Part shown: in pieces, positions 6,456 through 14,654 of the stretch | Numbering within the stretch: the first letter of the stretch is position 1 | How the letters are laid out: every line of letters starts with the position of its first letter | Source: a virus | DNA length: 25,821 bases | Direction: 5' to 3' (one strand) | Virus record (IMG/VR): IMGVR_UViG_3300023109_001303 | Coordinates: 1 to 25,821 of that record | Translations under genes and position numbers: made by a program | Notes under the pieces: model-generated | What the model was told of the DNA's origin: nothing | What the model saw: the letters and a program-made list of their open reading frames with translations, nothing else | The model's database searches: none

Positions 6456-7063
6456 GATTAGTACCAAGTACTGACCCAATCCTTACTAAGGGACTGGAAG
6501 AGTTTGATTTTGAAAAAGTCAAAGAAATATTTGCAGATGCTGCAGACTTGAAAGAACAGATGGTTGACCTTATGGTAAAACATAAAGGTATTGGATTATC
6601 AGCTTGTCAAGTTGGATTAAACATGCGTTGTTTTGTAATTGGAGAAACAAGAGAATCTGCCATTATGGTAATCAATCCAAAAATACTTGGGTTTAGTGAA
6701 GAAACAGAATTAGCTCCAGAAGGTTGTCTAAGCTTTCCAGATATGTTTTTACAAATTGCTAGACCATCACAAGTATCAGCTGAATGGCTAGACGAACATG
6801 GTGAAAAACAAAGTGGAACTCTTGATGGATATGGTGCTCGATGCTTCTTGCATGAGTTTGACCATCTTAACGGAGTAGTATTTAGAAATAAAGTATCTCG
6901 TCTTAAATGGGAAAGAGCCCAAAAGAAAAAATCTAAAATTACAAAACAGCGTAACCAAGTAATGCAATACATGAAAATCTTAGAGCAAGCAGAAAAGAAT
7001 AAAGCTGCAGTTGCTCAACAAGAAGAATCTGTAACGCTAGACTTGAGTACAGACAAGGACTAA
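6452..7063 (+). CDS. def: peptide deformylase
   Basis: All three deformylase motifs are intact: GIGLSACQVG (residues 46-55), EGCLS (90-94, metal-ligand Cys92) and HEFDH (134-138, two metal-ligand His plus catalytic Glu135). The enzyme removes the N-formyl group from nascent proteins. The conserved core ends near residue 150, and a tail of about 50 residues rich in Lys, Gln and Glu follows (KKKSKITKQRNQVMQYM and on). Many marine phage deformylases end near the core, so this tail is notable. The gene overlaps the nucleotidyltransferase by ATGA and is one base from gp47. Marine T4-like phages often carry a deformylase, thought to sustain turnover of host or phage proteins during infection. Confidence 0.95.
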   Translation: MRLVPSTDPILTKGLEEFDFEKVKEIFADAADLKEQMVDLMVKHKGIGLSACQVGLNMRCFVIGETRESAIMVINPKILGFSEETELAPEGCLSFPDMFLQIARPSQVSAEWLDEHGEKQSGTLDGYGARCFLHEFDHLNGVVFRNKVSRLKWERAQKKKSKITKQRNQVMQYMKILEQAEKNKAAVAQQEESVTLDLSTDKD

Positions 7064-7064
7064 A

Positions 7065-8126
7065 ATGAAGATTGCGATCGTAACAGACTTACACTTTGGC
7101 GCTCGAGGAGATAGCCGAGTATTCCATGAAGTACAAAGAAAGTTTTTCCAAGAGGTATTCTTTCCTTATGTAGACGAACAAGGTATCACAACTGTGTTTG
7201 ACCTTGGTGACACCTTTGATAGAAGAAAGTATGTTAACTTCGTAAGTTTAGACAGGTGTCGTGAGTTCTTCTTTGATGAGCTTAACAAACGTAAAATTGA
7301 TTTTCATTGCTTAATTGGTAATCACGATATCTATTATACCAATACAAATAGCATTAACAGCATGAATCTATTATTGCAAGACTATAAACACTTTAATCTA
7401 TATGAAGATAAAGCTGAGCATATTGAGATTGGTTCAACAACATTCTTGATGCTACCTTGGATTAATAAAGAAAATGCAGAATATAATTACAAGATGCTTG
7501 CCGAAAGTAAAGCTGATGTAGTTATGGGTCACCTTGAAGTCAAAGGATTTGAGATGTTAAAAGGTGTTCCATGTACTCACGGTACAGAAATGGAAGTATT
7601 TAAGAATTTTGAAGATGTTTACTCTGGTCATTTCCATCACCCATCTCGCTATGGAAATGTAGAATATCTCGGAGCACCCTATGAAATGACTTGGTCAGAT
7701 TATAATGGTAGCCGTGGATTCCATGTCTTCGATACTGAAACAAGAGAGATGACCAAACACGAAAACCCTAACAAAGTCTTTTATAAAATAGATTATGATG
7801 ATTCAGATTGGACAGTGGATACTGTAGCCAATTTTGATGTTGACAAATATAAAGATACATTTGTAAAGGTAATTGTGAAAAACCGTACCAATGCTTATTT
7901 GTATGACCTCTTTATGAGTCGTATGAGTGAGTCTGGTGCAGTTGATGTCAAGGCAATTGATGATAATCTTAACCTTGAACATGTCGGAGTCGATGAAGTA
8001 CTTGACGAAACAAAAGACACTGGAGAAATCCTTCACCAGTATATAGATAGTATAGAGACCCAAGTCGATAAAGGAAGAGTAAAACAAGTTATCGACGACT
8101 TATATCATGAGGCCCTTAGTTTATAA
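7065..8126 (+). CDS. 47: gp47 recombination nuclease subunit (Mre11-like)
   Basis: This 353-residue calcineurin-like phosphoesterase (T4 gp47: 339 aa) has its metal-binding motifs in order: TDLHFG (residues 7-12), DLGDTFDRR, IGNHD, MGHLEVKG and YSGHFHHPS. With gp46 it forms the Mre11-Rad50-type complex that resects double-strand ends to start recombination-dependent replication and degrade host DNA. The C-terminal part (about 250-353) is acidic and helical and probably binds gp46. Its stop overlaps the gp46 start by one base (TAATG). It belongs to the cluster begun at the gp55 promoters. Confidence 0.96.
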   Translation: MKIAIVTDLHFGARGDSRVFHEVQRKFFQEVFFPYVDEQGITTVFDLGDTFDRRKYVNFVSLDRCREFFFDELNKRKIDFHCLIGNHDIYYTNTNSINSMNLLLQDYKHFNLYEDKAEHIEIGSTTFLMLPWINKENAEYNYKMLAESKADVVMGHLEVKGFEMLKGVPCTHGTEMEVFKNFEDVYSGHFHHPSRYGNVEYLGAPYEMTWSDYNGSRGFHVFDTETREMTKHENPNKVFYKIDYDDSDWTVDTVANFDVDKYKDTFVKVIVKNRTNAYLYDLFMSRMSESGAVDVKAIDDNLNLEHVGVDEVLDETKDTGEILHQYIDSIETQVDKGRVKQVIDDLYHEALSL

Positions 8127-9838
8127 TGCGAATTCAATTTAAGAAAATTAAATACAAAAACATATTATCCACAGGAAACAACTTTACCACAATTGATTTT
8201 GATACCAAACCAACCACTCTAATCAGTGGTACTAACGGTTCGGGTAAGAGCACATTGCTTGATGCGATCGTGTTCGGTCTATACGGAAAGCCATTTCGTA
8301 AAGTCAACAAAGGTCAGTTAATCAATACAATTAATAACAAAGAGTTATTGGTTGAGATTTACTTTCAAGTTGGTGGTAAGAACTATATGGTGAAACGAGG
8401 AATGAGACCCGTTGTATTTGAAATCTATCAAGATGGTCAACTCATTAACCAAGACGCAGCAAAGAAAGATTACCAAGAGTATCTAGAAACATCTATTATT
8501 GGTATTAATTATAAATCTTTTAATCAGATTGTTGTACTTGGTTCAGCTACCTATGTTCCCTTTATGGAATTACATGCTGGAGCAAGAAGAGATATCATTG
8601 AGGATTTACTAGACATTCAAGTATTCAGTACAATGGGATGGTTAGCTAAAGACCAAATGAAAGAAACAACTGATGACATCAATGATAATGCTTATCAGAT
8701 TGAGTTAACAGAATCTAAAATCGAAAGCGCTAAAGAGAATAACAACGAGATTCGTAAGATTAAAGAAGTTGAAGTATCTAAAATTAAAGAACGTATGGGT
8801 GTAGAAATAGATGCTGTAGAATCTAAAAACGAAATCATCGATACACAAGATGAGATTATTAAAACTCTTTATGATGATATATCCGATAAAGCTGACGAGA
8901 AAGAAAAATTCCAAGAGGCTACAGAAAAGAGAGCAGAACTTGAACGAATGCGTATTGCGTTTGATAAAGAGCTTAGTTTCTATGAGCACAATGATGATTG
9001 CCCAACCTGTAAACAAGGTATTGAGCACGACTTTAAACAAGAACAAATTAATAATAAGAACGAACAAAAAGAAGATATCGAAAGAGGATTAGCTGCAACA
9101 GCAAAAACAATTAAGACACACCAAGACAGACTCAACTCAATATCTAAAGTCGAAACACAAATACAAAATGTTAACTTCAAAATCTCAGAGTATCGTGCTG
9201 AAATCAAAATGTCTAAGAATGCTTTAGTAGCTATGAAGAAAGAATTAGATAATGCACAAAGAGAAGTAGATGAAGTTGATGTTAGTAAACTTTTAAAATT
9301 AGAAAAAGACTTAGCAAAGAAACAAGAACAGAGAACAGAACTTCTTGATGAACGAGAAGTACTCAGTGTTGTTAGAACTATACTACAAGATGGTGGCATC
9401 AAAGCTCGTATTATCAGTCAGTATATTCCAGTTATGAATAAGCTTATAAACAAATATTTAGCTGCATTCGACCTCTTCGTTGACTTCCAACTTGATGAGA
9501 ACTTCAATGAGATTATCAAATCTCGTTTCAGAGATAAGTTCTCTTATGCTTCTTTTTCAGAAGGTGAGAAACTACGTATTACACTTGCGATCATGCTAAC
9601 ATGGCGATCAGTTGCTAAATTACGTAACTCAGTATCTACAAATCTTCTTATACTTGATGAAACTCTAGATGGTGCACTTGATAGTGTAGGTATCGAAAGT
9701 TTAATTGAAACTCTGCACAGCTTGAATGCTGATGACAATGTATTCGTTATCTCACATAGAGGTGACCAATTCGCAGAGAAATTTGACACTAGTATCACGT
9801 TCCAAAAGGTGAAAAACTTTAGTGAGATTGCTGCATAA
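8126..9838 (+). CDS. 46: gp46 recombination nuclease subunit (Rad50-like ATPase)
   Basis: This 570-residue SMC-type protein (T4 gp46: 560 aa) has Walker A GTNGSGKST (35-43) and a Q-loop region near 130-145 (FNQIVVLGSATYVPFMEL). Two long coiled-coil stretches (about 190-285 and 300-405) flank the zinc hook CPTC (292-295). The ABC signature SFSEGEKLRI and Walker B LLILDETLDGAL follow, with the H-loop in VISHRG. The hook dimerises two molecules through zinc; the heads clamp DNA and power gp47. Several long opposite-strand open frames over the coiled coil are composition artefacts. The consensus promoter of gp43 begins five bases after its stop. Confidence 0.96.
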   Translation: MRIQFKKIKYKNILSTGNNFTTIDFDTKPTTLISGTNGSGKSTLLDAIVFGLYGKPFRKVNKGQLINTINNKELLVEIYFQVGGKNYMVKRGMRPVVFEIYQDGQLINQDAAKKDYQEYLETSIIGINYKSFNQIVVLGSATYVPFMELHAGARRDIIEDLLDIQVFSTMGWLAKDQMKETTDDINDNAYQIELTESKIESAKENNNEIRKIKEVEVSKIKERMGVEIDAVESKNEIIDTQDEIIKTLYDDISDKADEKEKFQEATEKRAELERMRIAFDKELSFYEHNDDCPTCKQGIEHDFKQEQINNKNEQKEDIERGLAATAKTIKTHQDRLNSISKVETQIQNVNFKISEYRAEIKMSKNALVAMKKELDNAQREVDEVDVSKLLKLEKDLAKKQEQRTELLDEREVLSVVRTILQDGGIKARIISQYIPVMNKLINKYLAAFDLFVDFQLDENFNEIIKSRFRDKFSYASFSEGEKLRITLAIMLTWRSVAKLRNSVSTNLLILDETLDGALDSVGIESLIETLHSLNADDNVFVISHRGDQFAEKFDTSITFQKVKNFSEIAA

Positions 9839-9843
9839 AGTAG

Positions 9844-9872
9844 TTGACAAATCTCTCAGAACGTGTTATAAT
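9844..9872 (+). promoter_or_regulatory. consensus promoter of DNA polymerase gene 43
   Basis: TTGACA 9844-9849, 17 bases, then GTGTTATAAT ending at 9872. The spacer (ATCTCTCAGAACGTGT) closely resembles that of the gp55 promoter (CCCCTCAGAATGTGT), suggesting a copied promoter cassette. It lies immediately after the gp46 stop. Confidence 0.88.
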
Positions 9873-9895
9873 AGTCCCTTACAATATGGAATAAT

Positions 9896-12442
9896 ATGAG
9901 TATGACTTCATTCTACACTTCAGTCGAGCGTTACGGCAATAATATCTTGCATCGTGGTTACGAAAACGGTAAACGTTTTTCATATCGCGTTCCTTATAAG
10001 CCAACTCTCTACTTACATACACCAAAATCCGGTGACGAGGGATATACTTCTCTTAAAGGTAATTTACCATTGAGTCCACAGCAGTTTGGCTCGATGCGTG
10101 AATCCAAAGAATTTACTGAAGAATACAAAGGTGTTCACGGTATGAAAATCTTTGGTAACACAAACTATACTGCTCAATTTATCCAAGAAAATTATCCCGA
10201 CGATGTACGTTATGACATTAACCAAGTCAACATCGTCAGCTTCGACATCGAGGTCGATATCAGTGACGGGTATGCAAACACAGAATATGCTGACAAAGAA
10301 ATCACATCTATTGCATACAAATCTTCAAAATCAAATATCTATTATTTGCTTGGTCGTAAAGACTTTGACAAGACTCAAACTATCACTGGTATTGACCCCG
10401 ATAATATTATGTTCATCAAGTTTGACTCAGAGGTACAATTACTGAGACGCTTTGTTGAGATATGGGTATCTGATTATCCTGATGTTGTAACAGGTTGGAA
10501 CGTCCAATACTTTGACATTCAGTATATTGTGACTCGTATTACAAATCTATGTGGTGAAGAGTTATCAAAACGACTCAGCCCTTGGAATAATATTCGTAAA
10601 TATTCGCGAGAAGTATTTGGTAAGGTACAATCATCTTACACAATTTCAGGTGTTGCTGTTATTGACTATATGGATGCATTCAAAAAGTTTGGTTACAAAT
10701 ACGGACCACAAGAATCTTACAGACTTGACCATATTGCAAATGTTGTACTCGGTGAAAAGAAACTTGACTATTCTGAATATGGTAACTTGACTGCTCTTTA
10801 CGAACAGAATCCACAACTCTATCTCGACTATAACTTAAAAGATACACAGCTTATTGAAAGGCTCGAAGAGGAAACATCTCTACTTGCTCTTGTGATGACT
10901 GTTGCTTATGGTGGTGGAGTTAACTATAACGATGCATTTGGTACTGTTGGTATCTGGGAATCTATTATCTATCGTAAACTTATGAAAGATAAAATTGTTC
11001 CACCAATTAAAGAATCACCAGGTCAACGAGGTTCTGGTCTTGTAGGTGGTTATGTTAAAGACCCTAAACCTGCAATGTACCCTTGGGTAGTATCATTTGA
11101 CTTGAACTCACTATATCCTCACTTGATGTTACAATACAATATGTCACCTGAAACTTATTCGCATGACGACCGTGAGTATGTAACTCAAGACATGGTACTC
11201 AAAGGTGAGTTTAAAAATACAAACAAAGATTATTCAGTTGCAGCCAATGGTGCATGTTTCAGTAATAAAAAGATGGGTATCATTCCAGAGATTATTGATG
11301 AGTACTATAATAACCGTGCCAAAATCAAACAACAGATGCTTGCAGTTGAACAACAACTTGAAGTTGAAACTGACCCAGCTGAAAAGAAAAAGTTAAAGAC
11401 AGAAGCTAACCAATTACATAATTCTCAGATGTCCATAAAGATTTCTATGAACTCACTTTATGGTGCTACAGCAAACATATATTTCTTATACTATATTAAT
11501 GATATGGCTGAAGCTATTACAACATCTGGCCAGCTCAGTATTCGATATGCAGAAAAATCTGTAAACGATTATCTTAACAAAGTACTTAAAACAACTAACA
11601 AAGACTATGTTATCTATATTGATACTGACTCAGTCTATGTTGACTTTGCTTCACTCATTGAACAAGTATATGGTACGACAGACATTGATCGCAAGACTGG
11701 AGAAGAGTTCTTAGATAAAGTCTGTAAATCAAAAATTGAAGAAATCATTGAAGCAGGTTACGAAACTCTTGCATCTGATATGGGTGCCTATCGTAATGCG
11801 ATGGTAATGAAAAGAGAGAAAATCAATGACCGTGCAATCTTCATTGCAAAGAAACGATACATACTGAATACTCTCAACTCAGAAGGTGTTCACTATGAAA
11901 AACCAAAAATCTCTGTTACAGGACTTGAAAGTGTTCGTTCATCTACTCCAGAGATATGTCGTGACAAGATGCGAGAAATCTTCAACGTAATTCTAAACGA
12001 AGGTGAAGAGCAAACTCAAAAATTCATTAGTGACTTTAAACAAGAATTCTTTAAACTACCTGCACAGGTTGTTGCTCGTAACTCAGGTACTGATAACATT
12101 GAGAAGTATATGACCAAGGGTGGTTACAAGAAAGGCTGTCCTATACATGTTCGTGGTTGTATCTTGTTTAACCATTATCTTAAAGAGAAAGGTCTCAGTA
12201 AACGATACGAGTCCGTTCAGTCAGGCGATAAGATTAAGTTCGTCTATCTCAGAGTACCAAACCCACTTCGTGAAAATGTAATATCATTTCCAAATGTTCT
12301 ACCAAAAGAACTTGGACTCGAGCAATATATAGATTACGAAACACAATTTAACAAAGTTTTTCTCAGTCCCATAGAGCATATCATTGAAGCTCTCGGCTGG
12401 ACTTCAGAAAAACAAGATAACCTTGACGACTTTTTTAGTTGA
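9896..12442 (+). CDS. 43: DNA polymerase gp43 (family B)
   Basis: This is an intact 848-residue replicative polymerase (T4: 898 aa). The proofreading exonuclease has ExoI FDIEVD (116-121) and ExoII in VVTGWNVQYFDIQYI. Polymerase motif A is FDLNSLYPHLM with Asp402, motif B KISMNSLYGA (from 515), and motif C YIDTDSV with catalytic Asp576 and Asp578. KKRY follows downstream. The C-terminus DNLDDFFS is acidic-hydrophobic, the expected clamp-binding tail. No intein, split or frameshift interrupts it, although split gp43 genes occur in other T4-like phages. A second ATG two codons after the first is an equally possible start. Its TGA stop lies within the -35 box of the next promoter. Confidence 0.98.
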   Translation: MSMTSFYTSVERYGNNILHRGYENGKRFSYRVPYKPTLYLHTPKSGDEGYTSLKGNLPLSPQQFGSMRESKEFTEEYKGVHGMKIFGNTNYTAQFIQENYPDDVRYDINQVNIVSFDIEVDISDGYANTEYADKEITSIAYKSSKSNIYYLLGRKDFDKTQTITGIDPDNIMFIKFDSEVQLLRRFVEIWVSDYPDVVTGWNVQYFDIQYIVTRITNLCGEELSKRLSPWNNIRKYSREVFGKVQSSYTISGVAVIDYMDAFKKFGYKYGPQESYRLDHIANVVLGEKKLDYSEYGNLTALYEQNPQLYLDYNLKDTQLIERLEEETSLLALVMTVAYGGGVNYNDAFGTVGIWESIIYRKLMKDKIVPPIKESPGQRGSGLVGGYVKDPKPAMYPWVVSFDLNSLYPHLMLQYNMSPETYSHDDREYVTQDMVLKGEFKNTNKDYSVAANGACFSNKKMGIIPEIIDEYYNNRAKIKQQMLAVEQQLEVETDPAEKKKLKTEANQLHNSQMSIKISMNSLYGATANIYFLYYINDMAEAITTSGQLSIRYAEKSVNDYLNKVLKTTNKDYVIYIDTDSVYVDFASLIEQVYGTTDIDRKTGEEFLDKVCKSKIEEIIEAGYETLASDMGAYRNAMVMKREKINDRAIFIAKKRYILNTLNSEGVHYEKPKISVTGLESVRSSTPEICRDKMREIFNVILNEGEEQTQKFISDFKQEFFKLPAQVVARNSGTDNIEKYMTKGGYKKGCPIHVRGCILFNHYLKEKGLSKRYESVQSGDKIKFVYLRVPNPLRENVISFPNVLPKELGLEQYIDYETQFNKVFLSPIEHIIEALGWTSEKQDNLDDFFS

Positions 12443-12467
12443 CAAATACAAACAAACGTGTTATAAT
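12439..12467 (+). promoter_or_regulatory. consensus promoter overlapping the gp43 stop
   Basis: TTGACA 12439-12444 contains the gp43 TGA stop (12440-12442). The -10 is CGTGTTATAAT ending at 12467, with a 17-base spacer. It drives the cluster 12491-13983. Confidence 0.87.
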
Positions 12468-12490
12468 ATAACACAATTATGGAGAACATT

Positions 12491-12778
12491 ATGAAAGATG
12501 TACAATTAGTAAGACTAGTAACAGGTGAAGAAGTTGTTGCAGAAGTTAGTTACGATAAGGGATTTTATACCCTAACAGACGCAATTCTGCTAGTCCCAGC
12601 AGGAGAAGGTAAAATTGGAATGGTTCCATTTGTACCTTATGCAAAACGTGAACCAGTCGTTATCGGCGAAGCTCATGTTATGTTCCAATTAACTCCTGCA
12701 GATGAGTTAAAAAGACAAGTGATTGAAGCTACCACAGGTATTTTGATGCCAGGTAACGACGGACTTAAATTAGTATAA
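12491..12778 (+). CDS. small beta-rich protein next to gp43, 95 aa
   Basis: The ATG at 12491 has an ideal GGAG six bases upstream (12481-12484). The ATG at 12479 would place that site inside the gene, so I use 12491. The product begins KDVQLVRLVTGEEVVAEVSYDKGFYTLTDAILLVP, a run of short strands with a turn at TGEEV. This resembles the opening of Sm-like small beta-barrels found in marine T4-like phages, but I cannot confirm the fold. A loop with GMVPFVPYAKREPVVIGEAHV and a short helix (ADELKRQVIEATTGI) follow. It heads the transcript also encoding glutaredoxin and cytochrome c. An RNA- or nucleoprotein-binding role is speculation. Confidence 0.75.
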   Translation: MKDVQLVRLVTGEEVVAEVSYDKGFYTLTDAILLVPAGEGKIGMVPFVPYAKREPVVIGEAHVMFQLTPADELKRQVIEATTGILMPGNDGLKLV

Positions 12779-12787
12779 GGAGATAAA

Positions 12788-13015
12788 ATGGTAAAAATAT
12801 ATGGCAAACCATCATGTGGTTATTGTGTAATGGCTGAATCGTTGTGTAAACAAAAGAGCGTTCCATATCAATATCTCAGTTTAGATAAAGATTATACAAC
12901 TGAAGAATTTTTTGAAACTTTCCCTGGTGCAAGAACCTTCCCACAAATTCAAATCGAAGGTGAAAACATCGGTGGATATACTGAATTAGAAAAGAGGTTA
13001 AAGTTAAATACATGA
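12788..13015 (+). CDS. glutaredoxin
   Basis: This 75-residue protein has the thioredoxin fold of short phage and bacterial glutaredoxins: KIYGKPSCGYC with active-site CGYC at residues 10-13, TFPQI (50-54) with the cis-proline, and GGYTEL (62-67), the glutathione-binding turn. Glutaredoxins pass electrons from glutathione to enzymes such as ribonucleotide reductase and peroxiredoxins. A strong AAGGAG lies at the right distance. It overlaps the cytochrome c gene by ATGA, an unusual pairing. T4 glutaredoxin (NrdC, 87 aa) serves phage ribonucleotide reductase; reductase genes are not in this window. A Prx5-type peroxiredoxin at 24931 is another possible partner. Confidence 0.93.
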   Translation: MVKIYGKPSCGYCVMAESLCKQKSVPYQYLSLDKDYTTEEFFETFPGARTFPQIQIEGENIGGYTELEKRLKLNT

Positions 13016-13335
13016 AATATAAAATCTTAACAGTAGCAACTTTATTTGCTATCGGTCTTACAGCACAAGCAGAAGAAAGGCTTGATAGTTATAAAGAAAT
13101 CAGACCAGTGTGGAAAACCTGTGCAGCATGTCATGGCCCACAAGGTCAAGGTGGCATCGGTCCAAAACTCGCAGGACAAAGTACTGATGACATTATCAGT
13201 AAGCTTTTAAAATATAAAGCTGGTGAAACAGTTGGACCACAATCTATGTTGATGTGGGGAACAGCTAAAGGTTTAACTGATGGACAAATTGGTACCATCA
13301 GCGTATACATTACACAAGGATTTCCAAATGAGTAA
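13012..13335 (+). CDS. secreted class I c-type cytochrome
   Basis: This 107-residue protein has a clear signal peptide (basic MKYK, hydrophobic ILTVATLFAIGLT, then AQA, probable cleavage after residue 20). A single heme-binding motif CAACH (37-41) follows in WKTCAACHGPQGQGGIGPKLAGQ. The likely axial methionine is Met79 or Met81 in GPQSMLMWG, followed by the C-terminal helix LTDGQIGTISVYI. This is the standard layout of soluble periplasmic monoheme cytochromes (c553/c5-like). If made, it would be exported and matured by the host heme-ligation system and could donate electrons to a terminal oxidase or another periplasmic acceptor. It is embedded between glutaredoxin and the MazG-like gene with overlaps on both sides, so it is a regular member of the transcript. 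Confidence 0.9.
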   Translation: MKYKILTVATLFAIGLTAQAEERLDSYKEIRPVWKTCAACHGPQGQGGIGPKLAGQSTDDIISKLLKYKAGETVGPQSMLMWGTAKGLTDGQIGTISVYITQGFPNE

Positions 13336-13738
13336 AAATTGGGTAGAAGATATCCATGTCATGCAAGGTAAATATCTTACAAGACAATGGGTAGAAAAGA
13401 ATCCAGAGAAACTACAAAAGTTTCTTGAGTTTCGTGTTGACTTTCTTAATGAAGAGTTAGAAGAAACTCGTAAAGCTGTATCTGAATATGATGCAGAAGA
13501 GATTGTAGATGGATTAATTGACCTATGTGTTGTAGCTATTGGTACACTTGATGCATTTGGAGTTGACCCTTATAAAGCTTGGGACGAAGTACTTAAAGCG
13601 AACATGAACAAAGAGGTAGGTGAAAAGCCATCTAGGCCAAATCCACTCGGAGTACCAGACTTAATTAAACCAGATACATGGTACCCACCTTCGCATGAAG
13701 GTAACCATGGTAAATTTGCAAACTTAAAAGGAGAATAA
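13328..13738 (+). CDS. MazG-like nucleoside triphosphate pyrophosphohydrolase
   Basis: I start at the ATG at 13328, which overlaps the cytochrome stop, giving 136 residues; a start at 13280 would extend far into the cytochrome gene. FRVDFLNEELEETRKAV and EIVDGLIDLCVVAIGTLDAFG carry the EExxE and ExxD metal-binding helices of all-alpha NTP pyrophosphatases, followed by AWDEVLKANMNK, typical of MazG/HisE-like phage enzymes. They hydrolyse (d)NTPs to monophosphates and pyrophosphate. In a phage making modified cytosine, such an enzyme could remove unwanted dCTP or dUTP, as the unrelated or distantly related T4 gp56 does, but substrate preference is not readable. The C-terminus (about 100-136) is Pro/Gly/His-rich. 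Confidence 0.82.
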   Translation: MSKNWVEDIHVMQGKYLTRQWVEKNPEKLQKFLEFRVDFLNEELEETRKAVSEYDAEEIVDGLIDLCVVAIGTLDAFGVDPYKAWDEVLKANMNKEVGEKPSRPNPLGVPDLIKPDTWYPPSHEGNHGKFANLKGE

Positions 13739-13740
13739 AA

Positions 13741-13983
13741 ATGGCAATGAAAGAACTATCAATGAAAGAACTATTAGTGAATGCACTCATTTCTAAATAT
13801 GAAGCAGCGATCGCAGAACACACAGCAAACATAGCAGTAATGCTTGAGCAAGGTGTTGGAGTAGCTGAACATCCAGGTATTGTTGAAACATTGGATTTAG
13901 AAATGGCTAAACTTGCTGAAGCTGAAGATAAACTCAGTACAGCAAAACAATTTTGTGCACCAATTCCACCTAAAGTTGTATAA
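13741..13983 (+). CDS. small helical hypothetical protein, 80 aa
   Basis: A strong AAGGAG precedes the ATG. The protein looks mostly helical: KELSMKELLVNALISKYEAAIAEH, a short Gly/Val break with GVGVAEHPG, then a second helix (IVETLDLEMAKLAEAEDKLS). This is a two-helix hairpin of Ala/Glu-rich composition. I recall the LINALIxKYEA / EHP / AEDKLS arrangement from marine T4-like phages as an unassigned family. It ends the transcript begun at 12439; the next promoter starts 14 bases after its stop. Function unknown. Confidence 0.75.
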   Translation: MAMKELSMKELLVNALISKYEAAIAEHTANIAVMLEQGVGVAEHPGIVETLDLEMAKLAEAEDKLSTAKQFCAPIPPKVV

Positions 13984-13997
13984 AATACAAATAATGG

Positions 13998-14026
13998 TTG
14001 ACAAACACACATTAGTGTGTTATAAT
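13998..14026 (+). promoter_or_regulatory. consensus promoter with palindromic spacer
   Basis: TTGACA 13998-14003 and TATAAT 14021-14026 are 17 bases apart. The spacer is almost filled by a perfect inverted repeat, AACACAC-ATTA-GTGTGTT (14004-14021). It drives the nucleotide-modification genes starting at 14052. Confidence 0.87.
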
Positions 14027-14051
14027 AACATTTTATATTATGGAGTAAGCG

Positions 14052-14387
14052 ATGACTAAACAAGTCAACCCAGTTTCGGTTGATGTACTACAAGAGTGCG
14101 TTGACCTTCAGTTGAAAAAGTCAAGGGATTATCAAAATCCTAATTCGACAGTTCAACAAGCCGACTACTATCCTAACGGAATCACAACCATACATGACAT
14201 CATGCATGCAAAAATGCTACGTATGAAATCAGTTATGGAAGCGATGGCGTCGGACGATTATGACCCTAACTTTGAGTCCCTTGAAGATTCAGCAAAAGAC
14301 CTTATAAACTATTCAAGTTTCTTTGTCTCTTATTGTCGTCAAGGTATTTCAGGTCAGGATAAAACTAAAGATGTATTTAACAAATAA
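14052..14387 (+). CDS. Nmad1-like protein (nucleotide modification associated)
   Basis: This 111-residue protein shows the pattern I associate with nucleotide modification associated domain 1 (DUF1599): KKSRDYQNPNSTVQQADYYP, then GITTIHDIMHAKMLRMKSVME, then NFESLEDSAKDLINYSSFF. The DYQ/DIM/KMLR/DSAKDLINY set is diagnostic. The domain occurs in phages beside thymidylate-synthase-type enzymes and is proposed, from context, to act on modified nucleotides. Here the dCMP hydroxymethylase and dCMP deaminase are one and two genes away. It is the first gene after the palindromic-spacer promoter and has a GGAG site. The biochemical activity is not established. Confidence 0.75.
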   Translation: MTKQVNPVSVDVLQECVDLQLKKSRDYQNPNSTVQQADYYPNGITTIHDIMHAKMLRMKSVMEAMASDDYDPNFESLEDSAKDLINYSSFFVSYCRQGISGQDKTKDVFNK

Positions 14388-14399
14388 CAGGACTATATT

Positions 14400-14654
14400 A
14401 TGAGTAACATTATTATACCTTCAAGCGAAGAAGATAAAAAACGCATACGTGGAGCATTTGAAGAAATCAGTAATTCATTTGTACGAATTGAAGCAGAAAG
14501 AGCATTTCAAAAAGATGCTATTGATGCACTAGCTGATGACGTTGATATCCCTAAAGGAACACTTCGTAAAGCTGCAAGACTATTTCACAAACAAAATATC
14601 AGCTCAGTCGTAACTGAAGTTGAAGACATGGAAGCATTGCTGGAGAGTATTTAA
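14400..14654 (+). CDS. dsbA: DsbA-like dsDNA-binding protein
   Basis: This 84-residue protein resembles T4 DsbA (89 aa), a double-stranded DNA-binding protein that can stimulate late transcription. Matching features are the small size, an all-helical Lys/Glu-rich first half (IRGAFEEISNSFVRIEAERAF), a DIPKGTLRKAARLFHKQN segment where T4 has a similar KxxxRLLALYHKDN stretch, and an acidic tail (EVEDMEALLES). Cyanophage homologues carry the same annotation. Its stop overlaps the hydroxymethylase start by one base. Because gp55 and gp45 are also here, a role in late transcription is reasonable, though the match is short and moderate. Confidence 0.65.
   Translation: MSNIIIPSSEEDKKRIRGAFEEISNSFVRIEAERAFQKDAIDALADDVDIPKGTLRKAARLFHKQNISSVVTEVEDMEALLESI

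Noticed and set aside
6607-6972. Minus-strand open frame of 121 codons over peptide deformylase
   Set aside because: Shadow of a secure gene with intact catalytic motifs; no recognisable protein.
8980-9402. Long open frame on the minus strand over gp46 (140 codons), and similar ones at 8705-9067 and 9544-9798
   Set aside because: They lie opposite the coiled-coil and ATPase coding of gp46, have low-complexity Ser/Phe/Leu composition, and no ribosome binding site or family resemblance.
13807-13814. GCGATCGC, the HIP1 octamer of cyanobacteria
   Set aside because: Only one complete copy is present; the other CGATC sites are better explained by the context-limited GATC depletion. It is not good evidence for a cyanobacterial host.
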